A stretch of DNA of 25,915 nt from a virus: the IMG/VR virus record IMGVR_UViG_3300007963_000040, positions 1-25,915 of that record; one strand, given 5' to 3'. Positions 15,986 through 23,020 of the stretch are shown here, piece by piece. The number at the start of each line of letters is the position of its first letter. The first letter of the stretch is position 1. The notes under the pieces were generated by a model. The model was not told where the DNA came from. It did no database searches and saw only the letters and a list, made by a program, of their open reading frames with translations. The translations under genes and the position numbers were made by a program.

Positions 15986-18108
15986 TACCAGACCTCTATG
16001 CCGTTGCTCTCAAAGATTGATTCCATAGAGTCTGCCGGAGGTGGGGGTGGTACAGGATCAGGAATACTTTCTATCATACGCCCTGTCAACCCCACACGGC
16101 AAACTTCCGCGTGCCCGCGAGCAAAAATACAATCGTCATGCTTACCAGAGCTGGGCTCTACCTTGCCATTCGCCTTACGTACAAGGCTTTTCATCTCATC
16201 GAAAAGATGCCGAGAAAGTACCCTACTTGGGTCGTCTCGTATCGCTGCCCGGAGCATATTCAGGAACGGAATACGAGCGCCAGGGCCAACGATGGACCAA
16301 GCAAAATCAGATACGCGACCCCTAGAGTCGTCACGATAATAAACATTCGGATAGCCCGTGGGTTCAAAAAACGCCCACACCGTCGCGCCATCTTTATTCC
16401 TTTCGCAATTGATCCGAGCGTCATTGTAGAACCTGCCGAGCAAGATTAAATAATACGCGAATTCCTCTGGAGGAATCCTGTCTCTAAACATTGCGACATC
16501 GCGACCGAATTCATCAAGAACCCAGATAACGGAAAAGTCAGTCTCAGACTTGGACCCACTTGTCACCATCTTGCCTTCTGATACGTCAGCGCCAATGAAG
16601 TACCTCATGCCTTCTTCGGGCATGTGCCATATCCTAAGCGTACCGTATGGGTCCGGCGTAACCTTTGCCTCTATGTTTAGCGCGGAGGTTAGTTGCAGTG
16701 TTGTTATCGGTTGTCCAACGTGCTCTATCCGCCCTATGAAGCAAGGCTCTTTGTGTTCTATCCTGCTGATGACACTGTGCGGGAAGAAGCCAACACCAAG
16801 ACTTGACCAGGCATGGTCAGGGCTTGTTGGGTACTCTTGATCAAACATTGTCCTGTCGCCACCAAATCCGGTTGGCGCTGGTGCCTTGATCTTCATCCTG
16901 CGCCACCACACTTGGTCATACGCAAGGTTGTACTTCTTGGCGAACTCTTCCTCTGTTACCGATATATTACCCTCGCCATCCGTTTCACAGACTTCAAGGT
17001 CATCGTTGAGCCACTTGAATTTGCCTTTGTGGAATGCGCGCTTCGGCGGGGTCTTCCTGTACTCTTCAGAGATGTACCAAGGAAGAAAGATAGGAACCAC
17101 CCGTACATCGGAAAAATCATCTTGTCCTTCGTGGATGCGAACCCAGTCAGACTTGAAATCGTCGAAGCCTTCGGCTGTCGATTCGTCCACAACAATCGTG
17201 TGTCTGCCCGTTGGGATTGCTGGAAGGATGGAAGCCTTAACTTGCTGCGATCTTCCTTCCGGCCACTTCGGTCGCTCAGACTGGTGCAAAGCCTGGAGCA
17301 TTTCCGAAGTACCTGGGTTCGGGGATTCAGCAGACTCAAGTAGGATTCTGCTGCCGTTAGTTAGCTCTAGAACCTTTGATGACCTACGCTTAACGGTTGG
17401 CAATCCTGGGAATCTTTCTGCTGCGTACTCAATCCATGATATAAGCATCTGGCGCTTCTCTTCAAGGTGAGCGCCCTTATCGATCATGAACATTGCAGTG
17501 TATCCTTCAATCTGGTAGCAAATCCAAATCCAGAATACAAGGAACATTGTCGTCACACCAAGCTGTCGTGACTTAAGTATCTGCAAGCGAACGGGTACAT
17601 GTTTATTAAAAAACAAATCAATAGCAATTGAAGCTATCTTCCTCTGTGCAGAGGTAAGAAGGAACGGCCCATACCCGCCATGCTCGCAGTGGTCTGCCAT
17701 TCCAGGCCGATACTTAATCTTAATGGCTTCGTGACAAAACAGAGTGAAGTCGCTAAGGATGTCTTCTACTGTAATATGTTTAGTATCGACATCAAAAACA
17801 CCACCAGTAGTATCATCAGGAGCAGCATCTTCGTCTCGTCTTCCGGCTTCATCTGGAACGACAAGGTAGTCTTCTTTGTCCATCAGTGCGGACTCTAGAG
17901 GTGAAACGCCAACAGTTCTTACGAATAACTCAAGCGCCTGCTGGTCAAGCTTCCTAAAGTCTATGTCCTGGTCGGACGACTCCGCCAGCTCATGGAATGT
18001 AACAATCCAGCCTTTAAGCTCCTCATCGTCAGGAAAGCCTAGTGACTTTGCCTTCTTCTCGATGTAAGCCTCTGTGTCTAAGCAGAGGTTTGGCTTAAGA
18101 TTCTTCAT
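15985..18108 (-). CDS. terL: Terminase large subunit (packaging ATPase and nuclease)
   Basis: 707 residues. The ATPase domain shows a Walker-A-like KSRQLGVTT (about 179-187), a Walker-B-like element ending in LHQSE (about 274-278), and a coupling motif DESTAEG (about 308-314). The nuclease domain has the RNase-H-type acidic residues expected of TerL: IGADVSEG (Asp near 508), INCERN (Glu near 569) and GKHDDC (Asp 658/659). The Walker A lacks the usual Gly-Lys (GV instead of GK), with the conserved basic residue earlier in the motif, as seen in many terminases. The C-terminus is Pro-rich (PPPPPA). It packages phage DNA by ATP-driven translocation and cuts concatemers. It overlaps the small-subunit candidate and the portal. 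Confidence 0.95.
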   Translation of the reverse strand: MKNLKPNLCLDTEAYIEKKAKSLGFPDDEELKGWIVTFHELAESSDQDIDFRKLDQQALELFVRTVGVSPLESALMDKEDYLVVPDEAGRRDEDAAPDDTTGGVFDVDTKHITVEDILSDFTLFCHEAIKIKYRPGMADHCEHGGYGPFLLTSAQRKIASIAIDLFFNKHVPVRLQILKSRQLGVTTMFLVFWIWICYQIEGYTAMFMIDKGAHLEEKRQMLISWIEYAAERFPGLPTVKRRSSKVLELTNGSRILLESAESPNPGTSEMLQALHQSERPKWPEGRSQQVKASILPAIPTGRHTIVVDESTAEGFDDFKSDWVRIHEGQDDFSDVRVVPIFLPWYISEEYRKTPPKRAFHKGKFKWLNDDLEVCETDGEGNISVTEEEFAKKYNLAYDQVWWRRMKIKAPAPTGFGGDRTMFDQEYPTSPDHAWSSLGVGFFPHSVISRIEHKEPCFIGRIEHVGQPITTLQLTSALNIEAKVTPDPYGTLRIWHMPEEGMRYFIGADVSEGKMVTSGSKSETDFSVIWVLDEFGRDVAMFRDRIPPEEFAYYLILLGRFYNDARINCERNKDGATVWAFFEPTGYPNVYYRDDSRGRVSDFAWSIVGPGARIPFLNMLRAAIRDDPSRVLSRHLFDEMKSLVRKANGKVEPSSGKHDDCIFARGHAEVCRVGLTGRMIESIPDPVPPPPPADSMESIFESNGIEVW

Positions 18109-18457
18109 TCTTTGGTAGTGGCTTGCTGTCTGAAATGATTCTTGTGTCTATGATTTCTGGTAGCTTTCGTGGCTTCTTAAGGAACTCTTCTGGGTCGCGC
18201 ATTTTCTTTGGAAGCAAGTGCTCGCCCGCAAGTCCAAGCTCTCCTCCACTAAGGATGTCATACGCTATGAGTCCACGCATGAGGTCTTCTGGTTTCCTTA
18301 ACCGCTCGACTCTAGAGACTTTTAGATCACCGCTCTTGTCGGGGGCCTCTACTATCTTAACAGTCTCACCTCTAATAACATCTGCGATGTTCTCAGAGAT
18401 CATTCTGTCATCAACGCCAAGTCGGTTAAGGCGTTCCAGAAGTTTGGATTTGGTCAA
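18095..18457 (-). CDS. Probable terminase small subunit
   Basis: 120 residues; ATG at 18457. It sits directly upstream of TerL and overlaps it by 14 bases. The N-terminus is a charged helix (KSKLLERLNRLGVDDRMISE), followed by a second helical segment with RKPEDLMRGLIAYDILSGGE and a Lys/Pro-rich tail. A small, basic, helical protein next to TerL is the usual TerS, which recognises the packaging start site. No helix-turn-helix is clear enough to name, so the assignment is positional. Confidence 0.6.
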   Translation of the reverse strand: MTKSKLLERLNRLGVDDRMISENIADVIRGETVKIVEAPDKSGDLKVSRVERLRKPEDLMRGLIAYDILSGGELGLAGEHLLPKKMRDPEEFLKKPRKLPEIIDTRIISDSKPLPKNEES

Positions 18458-18722
18458 GTTTACCCTCTATTCGTGCCAGCTTCTCGTTGATTGTCTGAAG
18501 CTTGATGTCAAGAACCTCGTCCTTAGTCTCAAGTCTATCGTCAACAATCTCTGCCACCTGGTCTGCTGAGATGCCACTATTCAAGAAGTTTGCACCACCG
18601 CCTGCGGCAGCGCCAACGCCACCAGATATAAGCATAAACACTGCACCTATCGGGACCGATATGGTGCCGTTTATTATCTTTGGAGTCGTCACTGGAACTT
18701 CCTGTGTGGTTTCGTCAGGCAT
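18426..18722 (-). CDS. Membrane-anchored coiled-coil protein, holin-like candidate
   Basis: 98 residues; the ATG at 18722 overlaps the stop of the Lys-rich peptide gene (TAATG). A polar N-terminus of about 16 residues is followed by one hydrophobic, glycine-rich segment (about 20-46: SVPIGAVFMLISGGVGAAAG), then a predicted coiled coil (about 55-92: DQVAEIVDDRLETKDEVLDI and KLARIEGKLDQIQ). The single membrane span plus coiled coil, close to a YkuD-like enzyme, suggests a lysis role such as a holin or an envelope anchor. Holin is not proven, since charge clusters and a start-codon pair typical of some holins are absent. It overlaps the small terminase candidate by 32 bases. Confidence 0.6.
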   Translation of the reverse strand: MPDETTQEVPVTTPKIINGTISVPIGAVFMLISGGVGAAAGGGANFLNSGISADQVAEIVDDRLETKDEVLDIKLQTINEKLARIEGKLDQIQTSGTP

Positions 18723-18835
18723 TAGTAACCCATCTTCTTCTTTGATTTCTTTTTCGTCTTCTTCTTGCTGGCCTTTAACTTAAAGACCTTCTTGGGCTTC
18801 TTGGCTTTTGGATCTTTTTTCTTTTTTGCAGGCAT
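18722..18835 (-). CDS. Lysine-rich 37-residue peptide
   Basis: A short gene: ATG at 18835, TAA at 18722. It is coupled on both sides by TAATG overlaps (upstream stop at 18837-18835, downstream ATG at 18722). Twenty of 37 residues are lysine, in runs (KKKK, KKK), with Ala, Pro, Ser and Thr between, ending MGY. There is no hydrophobic segment. The composition resembles protamine/histone-H1-like tails or a strongly cationic nucleic-acid or membrane-active peptide. Placement inside the envelope/lysis-type cluster leaves both DNA condensation and envelope interaction possible. The paired overlaps argue that it is a real gene rather than a chance frame. Confidence 0.65.
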   Translation of the reverse strand: MPAKKKKDPKAKKPKKVFKLKASKKKTKKKSKKKMGY

Positions 18836-19008
18836 TAGTCAATGATGTCTATTGCTAGCTTGCAAGCCACATTCAATGCGCGCTTTGAAAAAGCCTTAAG
18901 CTCCGCCTTGGTCATCGGCTTCTTGCGCCGCTTAACCTTCGCGATGTCCGACGCAAGCTCAAATAAACCTTCTGCAAGATCGCCAACTTCAGTCTTAGTG
19001 AGTGCCAT
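18835..19008 (-). CDS. Small helical basic protein, 57 residues
   Basis: ATG at 19008, TAA at 18837-18835, with TAATG overlaps at both ends. The protein is predicted helical, with a basic centre (AKVKRRKKPMTKAELKAFSK) and an alternating hydrophobic C-terminus (NVACKLAIDIID). No domain is recognised. It may bind nucleic acid or a partner protein. The chain of stop-start overlaps supports translation. Confidence 0.6.
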   Translation of the reverse strand: MALTKTEVGDLAEGLFELASDIAKVKRRKKPMTKAELKAFSKRALNVACKLAIDIID

Positions 19009-19100
19009 TATTCTTCCTCTGGTATCTGTTTCTTCTTCTTGAATGGTATCTTACTGACGACCACCGCCAGAAAGTTAAGTATAGCTACTGCTAATCTCAT
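19008..19100 (-). CDS. 30-residue single-membrane-span peptide
   Basis: ATG at 19100 overlaps the stop of the YkuD-like gene (ATGA), and its own TAA overlaps the next ATG (TAATG). Residues 2-19 form a hydrophobic stretch (RLAVAILNFLAVVVSKIPF), followed by a basic cluster KKKK and an acidic end. A very small membrane peptide with a positively charged tail, next to a cell-wall-enzyme-like gene, could be a holin/pinholin-like or regulatory lysis peptide. That role is inference. Confidence 0.55.
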   Translation of the reverse strand: MRLAVAILNFLAVVVSKIPFKKKKQIPEEE

Positions 19101-19648
19101 ACTTCTATCAATGTGTAGGAGAATGTGGGCCACTGCTGCTTCTTGCAAATAGACATGAACTCATTGAAGTCCGACTCATTAGCAAAAACCTGGCAGCCAG
19201 CCGACCACTTATCTACATTTTCCGATTCTCTTCCAGCTTTGTGTATGTTTATTCCGAAGTAACCGTCAGCAGAGTCTTCGTGATCTAGCTTCTCATCTCT
19301 GTTTGAGTCTCGCCAAACTGTAACTCTTCCTCCGGTTTGAACAAGCGCGTCGTACTTACCACGATGCTTGCCTATTTTGTAAACACCTCGGTACTGTCCT
19401 TCACACATTATTGCAGTTCCAGCAACGTTCATCGGCTTCTCTCGGTAGTACAGCCCTGGGTCGCAGGTCGCTTCCCAGGTACGTGTTACCCAGCCATGAT
19501 CGTCCTTGTATACTATACAGATTCTATCGTCAAACTTGTTTGAATCAGAACCTTTTGTGCGCAACCCTATTATATTAAGGTTGTACTTGCCCTTCTCGAA
19601 GACTGCATAGCCTTCAGCGGCAACAAAATCTAGCAGGAATGGCCTCAT
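19097..19648 (-). CDS. YkuD-like (L,D-transpeptidase fold) protein, candidate lysis or wall-active enzyme
   Basis: 183 residues. The C-terminal half contains GINIHKAG (His near 136) and, 16 residues later, SAGC (Cys near 152). This is the His ... Ser-x-Gly-Cys arrangement of YkuD/L,D-transpeptidase active sites, where the Cys attacks peptidoglycan stem peptides. An upstream WEATCDPGLYY segment resembles the strand before the active site in that fold. There is no signal peptide or wall-binding domain. It is immediately followed by a 30-residue membrane peptide and other small genes, so a lysis role is plausible. Alternatives are a virion-associated wall-remodelling enzyme or a non-catalytic relative. 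Specificity cannot be read from sequence. Confidence 0.65.
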   Translation of the reverse strand: MRPFLLDFVAAEGYAVFEKGKYNLNIIGLRTKGSDSNKFDDRICIVYKDDHGWVTRTWEATCDPGLYYREKPMNVAGTAIMCEGQYRGVYKIGKHRGKYDALVQTGGRVTVWRDSNRDEKLDHEDSADGYFGINIHKAGRESENVDKWSAGCQVFANESDFNEFMSICKKQQWPTFSYTLIEV

Positions 19649-20454
19649 TTGTGTAAGTGTGTCCTGCCGTTAAGTCTGTACTCTGGAGAGAATCCCTCAG
19701 AGCTATACGACACTCGATACCAGACCTTCCAGGTTCCATCGCTGGTTCCCGATGAAGTGGACGCTGGGTCGAAACCGCTGCACAGCATGATGTACACAAG
19801 GTCCGACTCGTCAAACTCAGTTGTCATTCCTCCGCGCGTGCCGTACTGCGAAGCTATTGAGTGATTTGCAGAGTTTAGATGTACCCAAGCGATAGCGTGG
19901 ATCTGCTCTTTGTCGTCGTCGTCGCTGCTTCTATCGAACGGGTTGAACAGTTTAGCAAATGCGCTCACGCCATCAGCATTGTTGCTGCTGTTCATTGACG
20001 CTTTGTCTCCGGCCCAAATCTTGCGTTGACCGTTAATGTTGGTGTAGTTCAGCCCAACCCAGTGCCGGTTTGTGCGATCTGGAGGATCGTCCGACAAGTG
20101 CAGCCCAATGAGGGCATCATCGTCGTTCTCTGTAACGCCAGTGATGAGGAAATCCACAGACCAGCCGTTGTCGCTCCACTTGAGTGGGGCTCCGGTTGGG
20201 GCAGTTAATAGCCTATAGTAGGCCGCAGCACCGTCTTCAGCGGGGTGCATGTGGTGGTCGTATGCCGCTGCGTTGTTCTGGAATCTGATCCCGCTAGCGT
20301 TCACAGACGCGCTGCTGATAACACTGTTCGGGTCATCAAGTGTCCAGCTTCCATCAAGCGGATTGACTGGAATCCATTCGTTGAACGATGTAACCGGTGT
20401 GGTTCCAAGCCCATTCCGGTCAAACTGTCCTGGTACTCTTGAGCGCCTACCCAT
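19645..20454 (-). CDS. Virion-associated beta-rich protein (269 aa)
   Basis: ATG at 20454. No strong Shine-Dalgarno is visible. The sequence is polar and beta-rich (YYRLLTAPTG..., GWSVDFLITGVTENDDDALI, then HRHWVGLNYT-like strands) and resembles a jelly-roll/concanavalin-like or carbohydrate-binding domain, with many Trp, Asn and Asp residues. It has an acidic DDDD run near residue 175. It overlaps the YkuD-like gene by four bases. It is probably a virion or adsorption component, or an accessory to the wall-active enzyme. No domain family is recognised. Confidence 0.5.
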   Translation of the reverse strand: MGRRSRVPGQFDRNGLGTTPVTSFNEWIPVNPLDGSWTLDDPNSVISSASVNASGIRFQNNAAAYDHHMHPAEDGAAAYYRLLTAPTGAPLKWSDNGWSVDFLITGVTENDDDALIGLHLSDDPPDRTNRHWVGLNYTNINGQRKIWAGDKASMNSSNNADGVSAFAKLFNPFDRSSDDDDKEQIHAIAWVHLNSANHSIASQYGTRGGMTTEFDESDLVYIMLCSGFDPASTSSGTSDGTWKVWYRVSYSSEGFSPEYRLNGRTHLHK

Positions 20455-20456
20455 GA

Positions 20457-20816
20457 TTATGCCGCGTCGATAAGGTTGATGTATCCGTGAACATTGACCT
20501 TGTCAGCAGTAGTCGATGCGCCTTCGATTTTGTTCGGTCCGCTCGCTCCCTGGAACGTCCAGCCAGGAACAGCCAACACGGTGGCTTCAGCAGGAACAAC
20601 AACCTTCACTTTGTTGTTGTCGGAAGTTCCGCCAAACCTCAATGTGACTACCTCCGTCGCTGTCGAAATGTTGCTGAGCCAAATCCACACTTCCGTAAAA
20701 TCTGCTGTCGTTGTGGTGATGCTGTGAATCTCTGTGAACGTGCCGCTGTCGGCAGCGAGCGCGGCGGGAATACCGTTCGCGCAACCACTAAGATGATCTC
20801 TTATGATTGTTGCCAT
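20457..20816 (-). CDS. Small beta-rich protein (119 aa)
   Basis: ATG at 20816. Residues are mainly Ala, Thr, Val, Gly and Ser in strand patterns (TTADFTEVWIWLSNIS; KVKVVVPAEATVLAVPG). This suggests a small beta-sandwich similar in style to the 128- and 135-residue proteins in the capsid block. It lies between a fibre-like gene and the 269-residue virion candidate. A minor virion or fibre-tip role is inferred; no family is named. Confidence 0.55.
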   Translation of the reverse strand: MATIIRDHLSGCANGIPAALAADSGTFTEIHSITTTTADFTEVWIWLSNISTATEVVTLRFGGTSDNNKVKVVVPAEATVLAVPGWTFQGASGPNKIEGASTTADKVNVHGYINLIDAA

Positions 20817-20825
20817 GATTAAATC

Positions 20826-21674
20826 CTAAGCAAAAACTTGCATGTGAAGTATGGTATTTGAGTCGTCGGCAGCAGCGCCACCGGCAGCAGCAGCCCAGAC
20901 GACATCACTGCCGTCGCTAGTTAGGACGTATGTGTCAGAGCCAAGAGCGAGTACAGACGGGTTACCGCTAGCGTCACCAACGATAATCTTGCCACGTACA
21001 AGACCAGCCATCTTATCTAGTGTGACCGCGTCATCTGCAATTCCGTTTGTGCCTACAGCAGCAAGCTCGAAGTCAAGCGTGTTGTCAGCATCTTGGTAGG
21101 TGACCGTGATACCCGTCTCAGTGTTACTGCCGACCATGTCTCCAACAGTGTCAGCAATCTTCTCTGTGAGCGTCTTGCCGTTTACCGTGATTGCATCTGC
21201 TTCCAGTGTGCCGTCAACGTCAACGTCTCCTCCTACAACTAGGTCAGTAGTAATGTTGGCATTCCCTGTAACATCCAGAGTGTGGGACGGGTTAGTGTCC
21301 ATGATGCCGACTTTCTGGCCCTTCATCGTTAGAGTAGTGTTTGCACTACCGTCGTTCATCACGCAGTCTACGCGAGCGTTGCCTGCGCCGTTCTGAATCT
21401 GGAAATTTGCACTGTTCGACGCATTGTTATCCATCTCAAGGATAAGATCGCCGGATGATGACTCCATTTCCAGGCTAGATGCTGGCGTTGCCGTGCCTAT
21501 ACCTATACGACCGGTATCACCTTCGACAACAAGCTTGCTTGTGTCTACAATAAAGTCATCACCAGCGTCATCACCAAGAACAACCTGTACAGATGTCTCA
21601 TTTGACGACTCAAGAGTGCCAACATTGATGGTTTTTGCGTTCAATCCAGAAAAAGTAGGTGCCTTTAGTCCCAT
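20826..21674 (-). CDS. Tail-fibre-like protein with GxxxTNPSxTLDVTG repeats
   Basis: 282 residues; ATG at 21674 has GGGGAG nine bases upstream and follows the stop of the 124-residue gene directly. Two segments fit a repeat seen in phage fibre and intramolecular-chaperone-linked proteins: IGIGTATPASSLEM (about 57-70) and VGIMDTNPSHTLDVTGNANI (about 123-142). The second is followed by DLVVGGDVDVDGTLEADAI, a classical V-x-G-D-V-x-V-x-G beta repeat. The C-terminus contains GIADDAVTLDKMAGLVRGKI and a polar beta stretch. It is probably a fibre or spike shaft component. No self-cleaving chaperone domain is seen. Confidence 0.65.
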   Translation of the reverse strand: MGLKAPTFSGLNAKTINVGTLESSNETSVQVVLGDDAGDDFIVDTSKLVVEGDTGRIGIGTATPASSLEMESSSGDLILEMDNNASNSANFQIQNGAGNARVDCVMNDGSANTTLTMKGQKVGIMDTNPSHTLDVTGNANITTDLVVGGDVDVDGTLEADAITVNGKTLTEKIADTVGDMVGSNTETGITVTYQDADNTLDFELAAVGTNGIADDAVTLDKMAGLVRGKIIVGDASGNPSVLALGSDTYVLTSDGSDVVWAAAAGGAAADDSNTILHMQVFA

Positions 21675-22049
21675 TTACGCTGCTCCCCAGATGTCTACAC
21701 GGTAAGATACTGTTTTTGTGCCAGATGCAGGCGCAGGCTTAAGATAAATCTTCATTGTGCCGGAGTCATCGTGCGCTTCGTAGTAGATCGGCTGCGTTGG
21801 AATCTCTGGTTCGGTATGCGCGCTGTCAGATTCTAGGATTTTGTTGATGTGCCCAGTGGCGCAGGCGGAGTTTGAACTGATAATTGGCGTAAGGTCTACG
21901 TTATCAGTGTCATTTGTCAGGTGGAACTGCGCAATATGACCTTTTTGCGGTACGCCACTAATGGTAATGACGGTGCTTGTTCCGACACTTGCCACAGTGG
22001 CCTGGTATCGGTAGACTAATTTGCGAATTGACGGGTGTGCAGAGGACAC
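21675..22049 (-). CDS. Small virion-type protein (124 aa)
   Basis: ATG at 22049, stop TAA adjacent to the next ATG. The sequence has strand-like segments (RKLVYRYQATVASVGTSTVI, TVSYRVDIWGAA) and a polar centre. It resembles the other small beta proteins in the operon and precedes the fibre-like gene. A fibre accessory or minor structural role is likely, but no domain is recognised. Confidence 0.5.
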   Translation of the reverse strand: MSSAHPSIRKLVYRYQATVASVGTSTVITISGVPQKGHIAQFHLTNDTDNVDLTPIISSNSACATGHINKILESDSAHTEPEIPTQPIYYEAHDDSGTMKIYLKPAPASGTKTVSYRVDIWGAA

Positions 22050-22057
22050 GTTCTCTC

Positions 22058-22594
22058 CTAAAAGAAGTTCAGCGGCGAGTCAGATGGCGAATCCGACTCA
22101 CCGCTGGACCGAATAGTGGTGTCTGCGTCACCTTTACTCTTCGCTATCGAGGGCGTACCCTCCGACCGCAAGGAAGATGATTGTTCCGCGCCAACGGAGT
22201 CACCCTCGGATGCTTTAGGTCGGCTGGATTCATCAGACCCACCCTGATGAACGGTGGGAGATGCCTCGGCGTCCCGCAGTGGACAACCGATTTCCATAAG
22301 GAAGATGGCATCCTTGTATGCCCGCTGCTGGTAGAACTCAGAGAGTTCATCTACGCTGCATTGTCTAGCCGCGTTGCGAGCAGCAGAAAGCACCTTTCTA
22401 GGTGGTTTTCCGCCACGCAACTGAGGCATGACATTGAACAAGGATTCAGCTTTGGACATACCACAAGAATATAGTATACGCGCGCGCGAGGCAAGCCAAA
22501 GCTTCCGAGAATTCTGTGGAGAAGCCGAAGCAGTACCATCCCATCGTGACTTACAATGCGCGCAGTGGCGGTCCATGAAACATGGATATTGCAT
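22058..22594 (-). CDS. Ser-rich protein of unknown function (first late gene); start uncertain
   Basis: The longest frame starts at ATG 22594 (178 residues), with another ATG at 22459 (133 residues, MSKAESLF...). Neither has a clear Shine-Dalgarno. If the longer start is used, the N-terminus has CAHC (about 11-14) and a later lone Cys at 44, a possible weak metal site. Residues about 60-110 are helical (RKVLSAARNAARQCSVDELS). The last 70 residues are Ser/Asp/Glu/Gly-rich and disordered, ending LNFF. It is the first gene of the leftward unit, just downstream of the Fur-box/AT-palindrome region. No function is recognised. Confidence 0.55.
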   Translation of the reverse strand: MQYPCFMDRHCAHCKSRWDGTASASPQNSRKLWLASRARILYSCGMSKAESLFNVMPQLRGGKPPRKVLSAARNAARQCSVDELSEFYQQRAYKDAIFLMEIGCPLRDAEASPTVHQGGSDESSRPKASEGDSVGAEQSSSLRSEGTPSIAKSKGDADTTIRSSGESDSPSDSPLNFF

Positions 22595-22612
22595 ACGGGG
22601 TGTCAGACACAG

Positions 22613-22629
22613 ATATTATTTAATAATAT
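22613..22629. repeat. Perfect AT inverted repeat over candidate leftward -10
   Basis: ATATTATT and AATAATAT flank a single T: an exact 8-bp inverted repeat. It overlaps both candidate leftward -10 elements, so it may act as an operator or an easily melted site. Confidence 0.7.
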
Positions 22630-22641
22630 AGCAGAAGGCAA
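22613..22641 (-). promoter_or_regulatory. Candidate leftward promoter for the late operon
   Basis: On the minus strand TTGCCT (22641-22636) lies 17 bases before TAATAT (22618-22613). An overlapping alternative is an extended -10, TGC-TATATT (22633-22625). Both would start transcription just upstream of the ATG at 22594. The match to consensus is modest, and a phage- or host-regulated activator may be needed. Confidence 0.35.
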
Positions 22642-22657
22642 ATCGCAGCAGCGTTTT

Positions 22658-22676
22658 GATAATGATAATCATTTTC
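22658..22676. promoter_or_regulatory. Fur-box-like operator
   Basis: GATAATGATAATCATTTTC differs from the classical 19-base Fur consensus only at one position (A to T at 17). The site sits about 30-60 bases upstream of the candidate leftward -10 and about 64 bases upstream of the first late-gene ATG, in the divergent region. Fur is the ferric uptake regulator of many bacteria and normally represses with iron. Binding here is predicted, not shown. Confidence 0.6.
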
Positions 22677-22778
22677 ATTTGGCCGCGTAACATGTTGGTC
22701 ACTGATTGTCCAATACTTTTTTGTCAAATCTTGCCCCATATCATTTTTTTAGGTCATGGTCAATAGTGATTCAGCGAT

Positions 22779-22840
22779 TTGACATGATTCATACAAGAGG
22801 GGTCAGGCTTTTTTCCATTCCCTTGACATTTCCTTGACAT
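22779..22840 (+). repeat. Three TTGACAT copies spaced by multiples of 11 bp
   Basis: TTGACAT occurs at 22779, 22823 and 22834. The last two form an 11-bp direct repeat (CCTTGACATTT and CCTTGACATCT), and the first lies 44 bp before the second, so all would face the same side of the helix. None has a -10 box at 16-18 bp, which argues for protein-binding sites rather than simple -35 elements. Confidence 0.5.
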
Positions 22841-23020
22841 CTTTCCTCCCCCACGTCGGTCGATAGTGTGCTACATTTAAGTCATAGAGAGGAACACAGA
22901 AAAGCACAGAAAAGAAAAGCAAATCAAATGTTGCACACCCGAGCGGATAGGTTAAGTAAATAGGGATAGCAACGAAGACCACAAACAAGGAAGGTCACAA
23001 CGAAAACAAGCAAGCACACG

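Noticed and set aside
16813-17470. Long plus-strand open frames opposite terL (e.g. 176 and 194 codons)
   Set aside because: They lie antisense to the motif-verified TerL coding sequence and lack translation signals.
22823-22862. Strong sigma70 promoter from the TTGACA boxes
   Set aside because: No acceptable -10 hexamer at 16-18 bp from any of the three boxes.
22803-22988. 61-codon hydrophobic minus-strand frame in the divergent region
   Set aside because: Needs a TTG start without Shine-Dalgarno and runs through the TTGACAT repeats; more likely chance.
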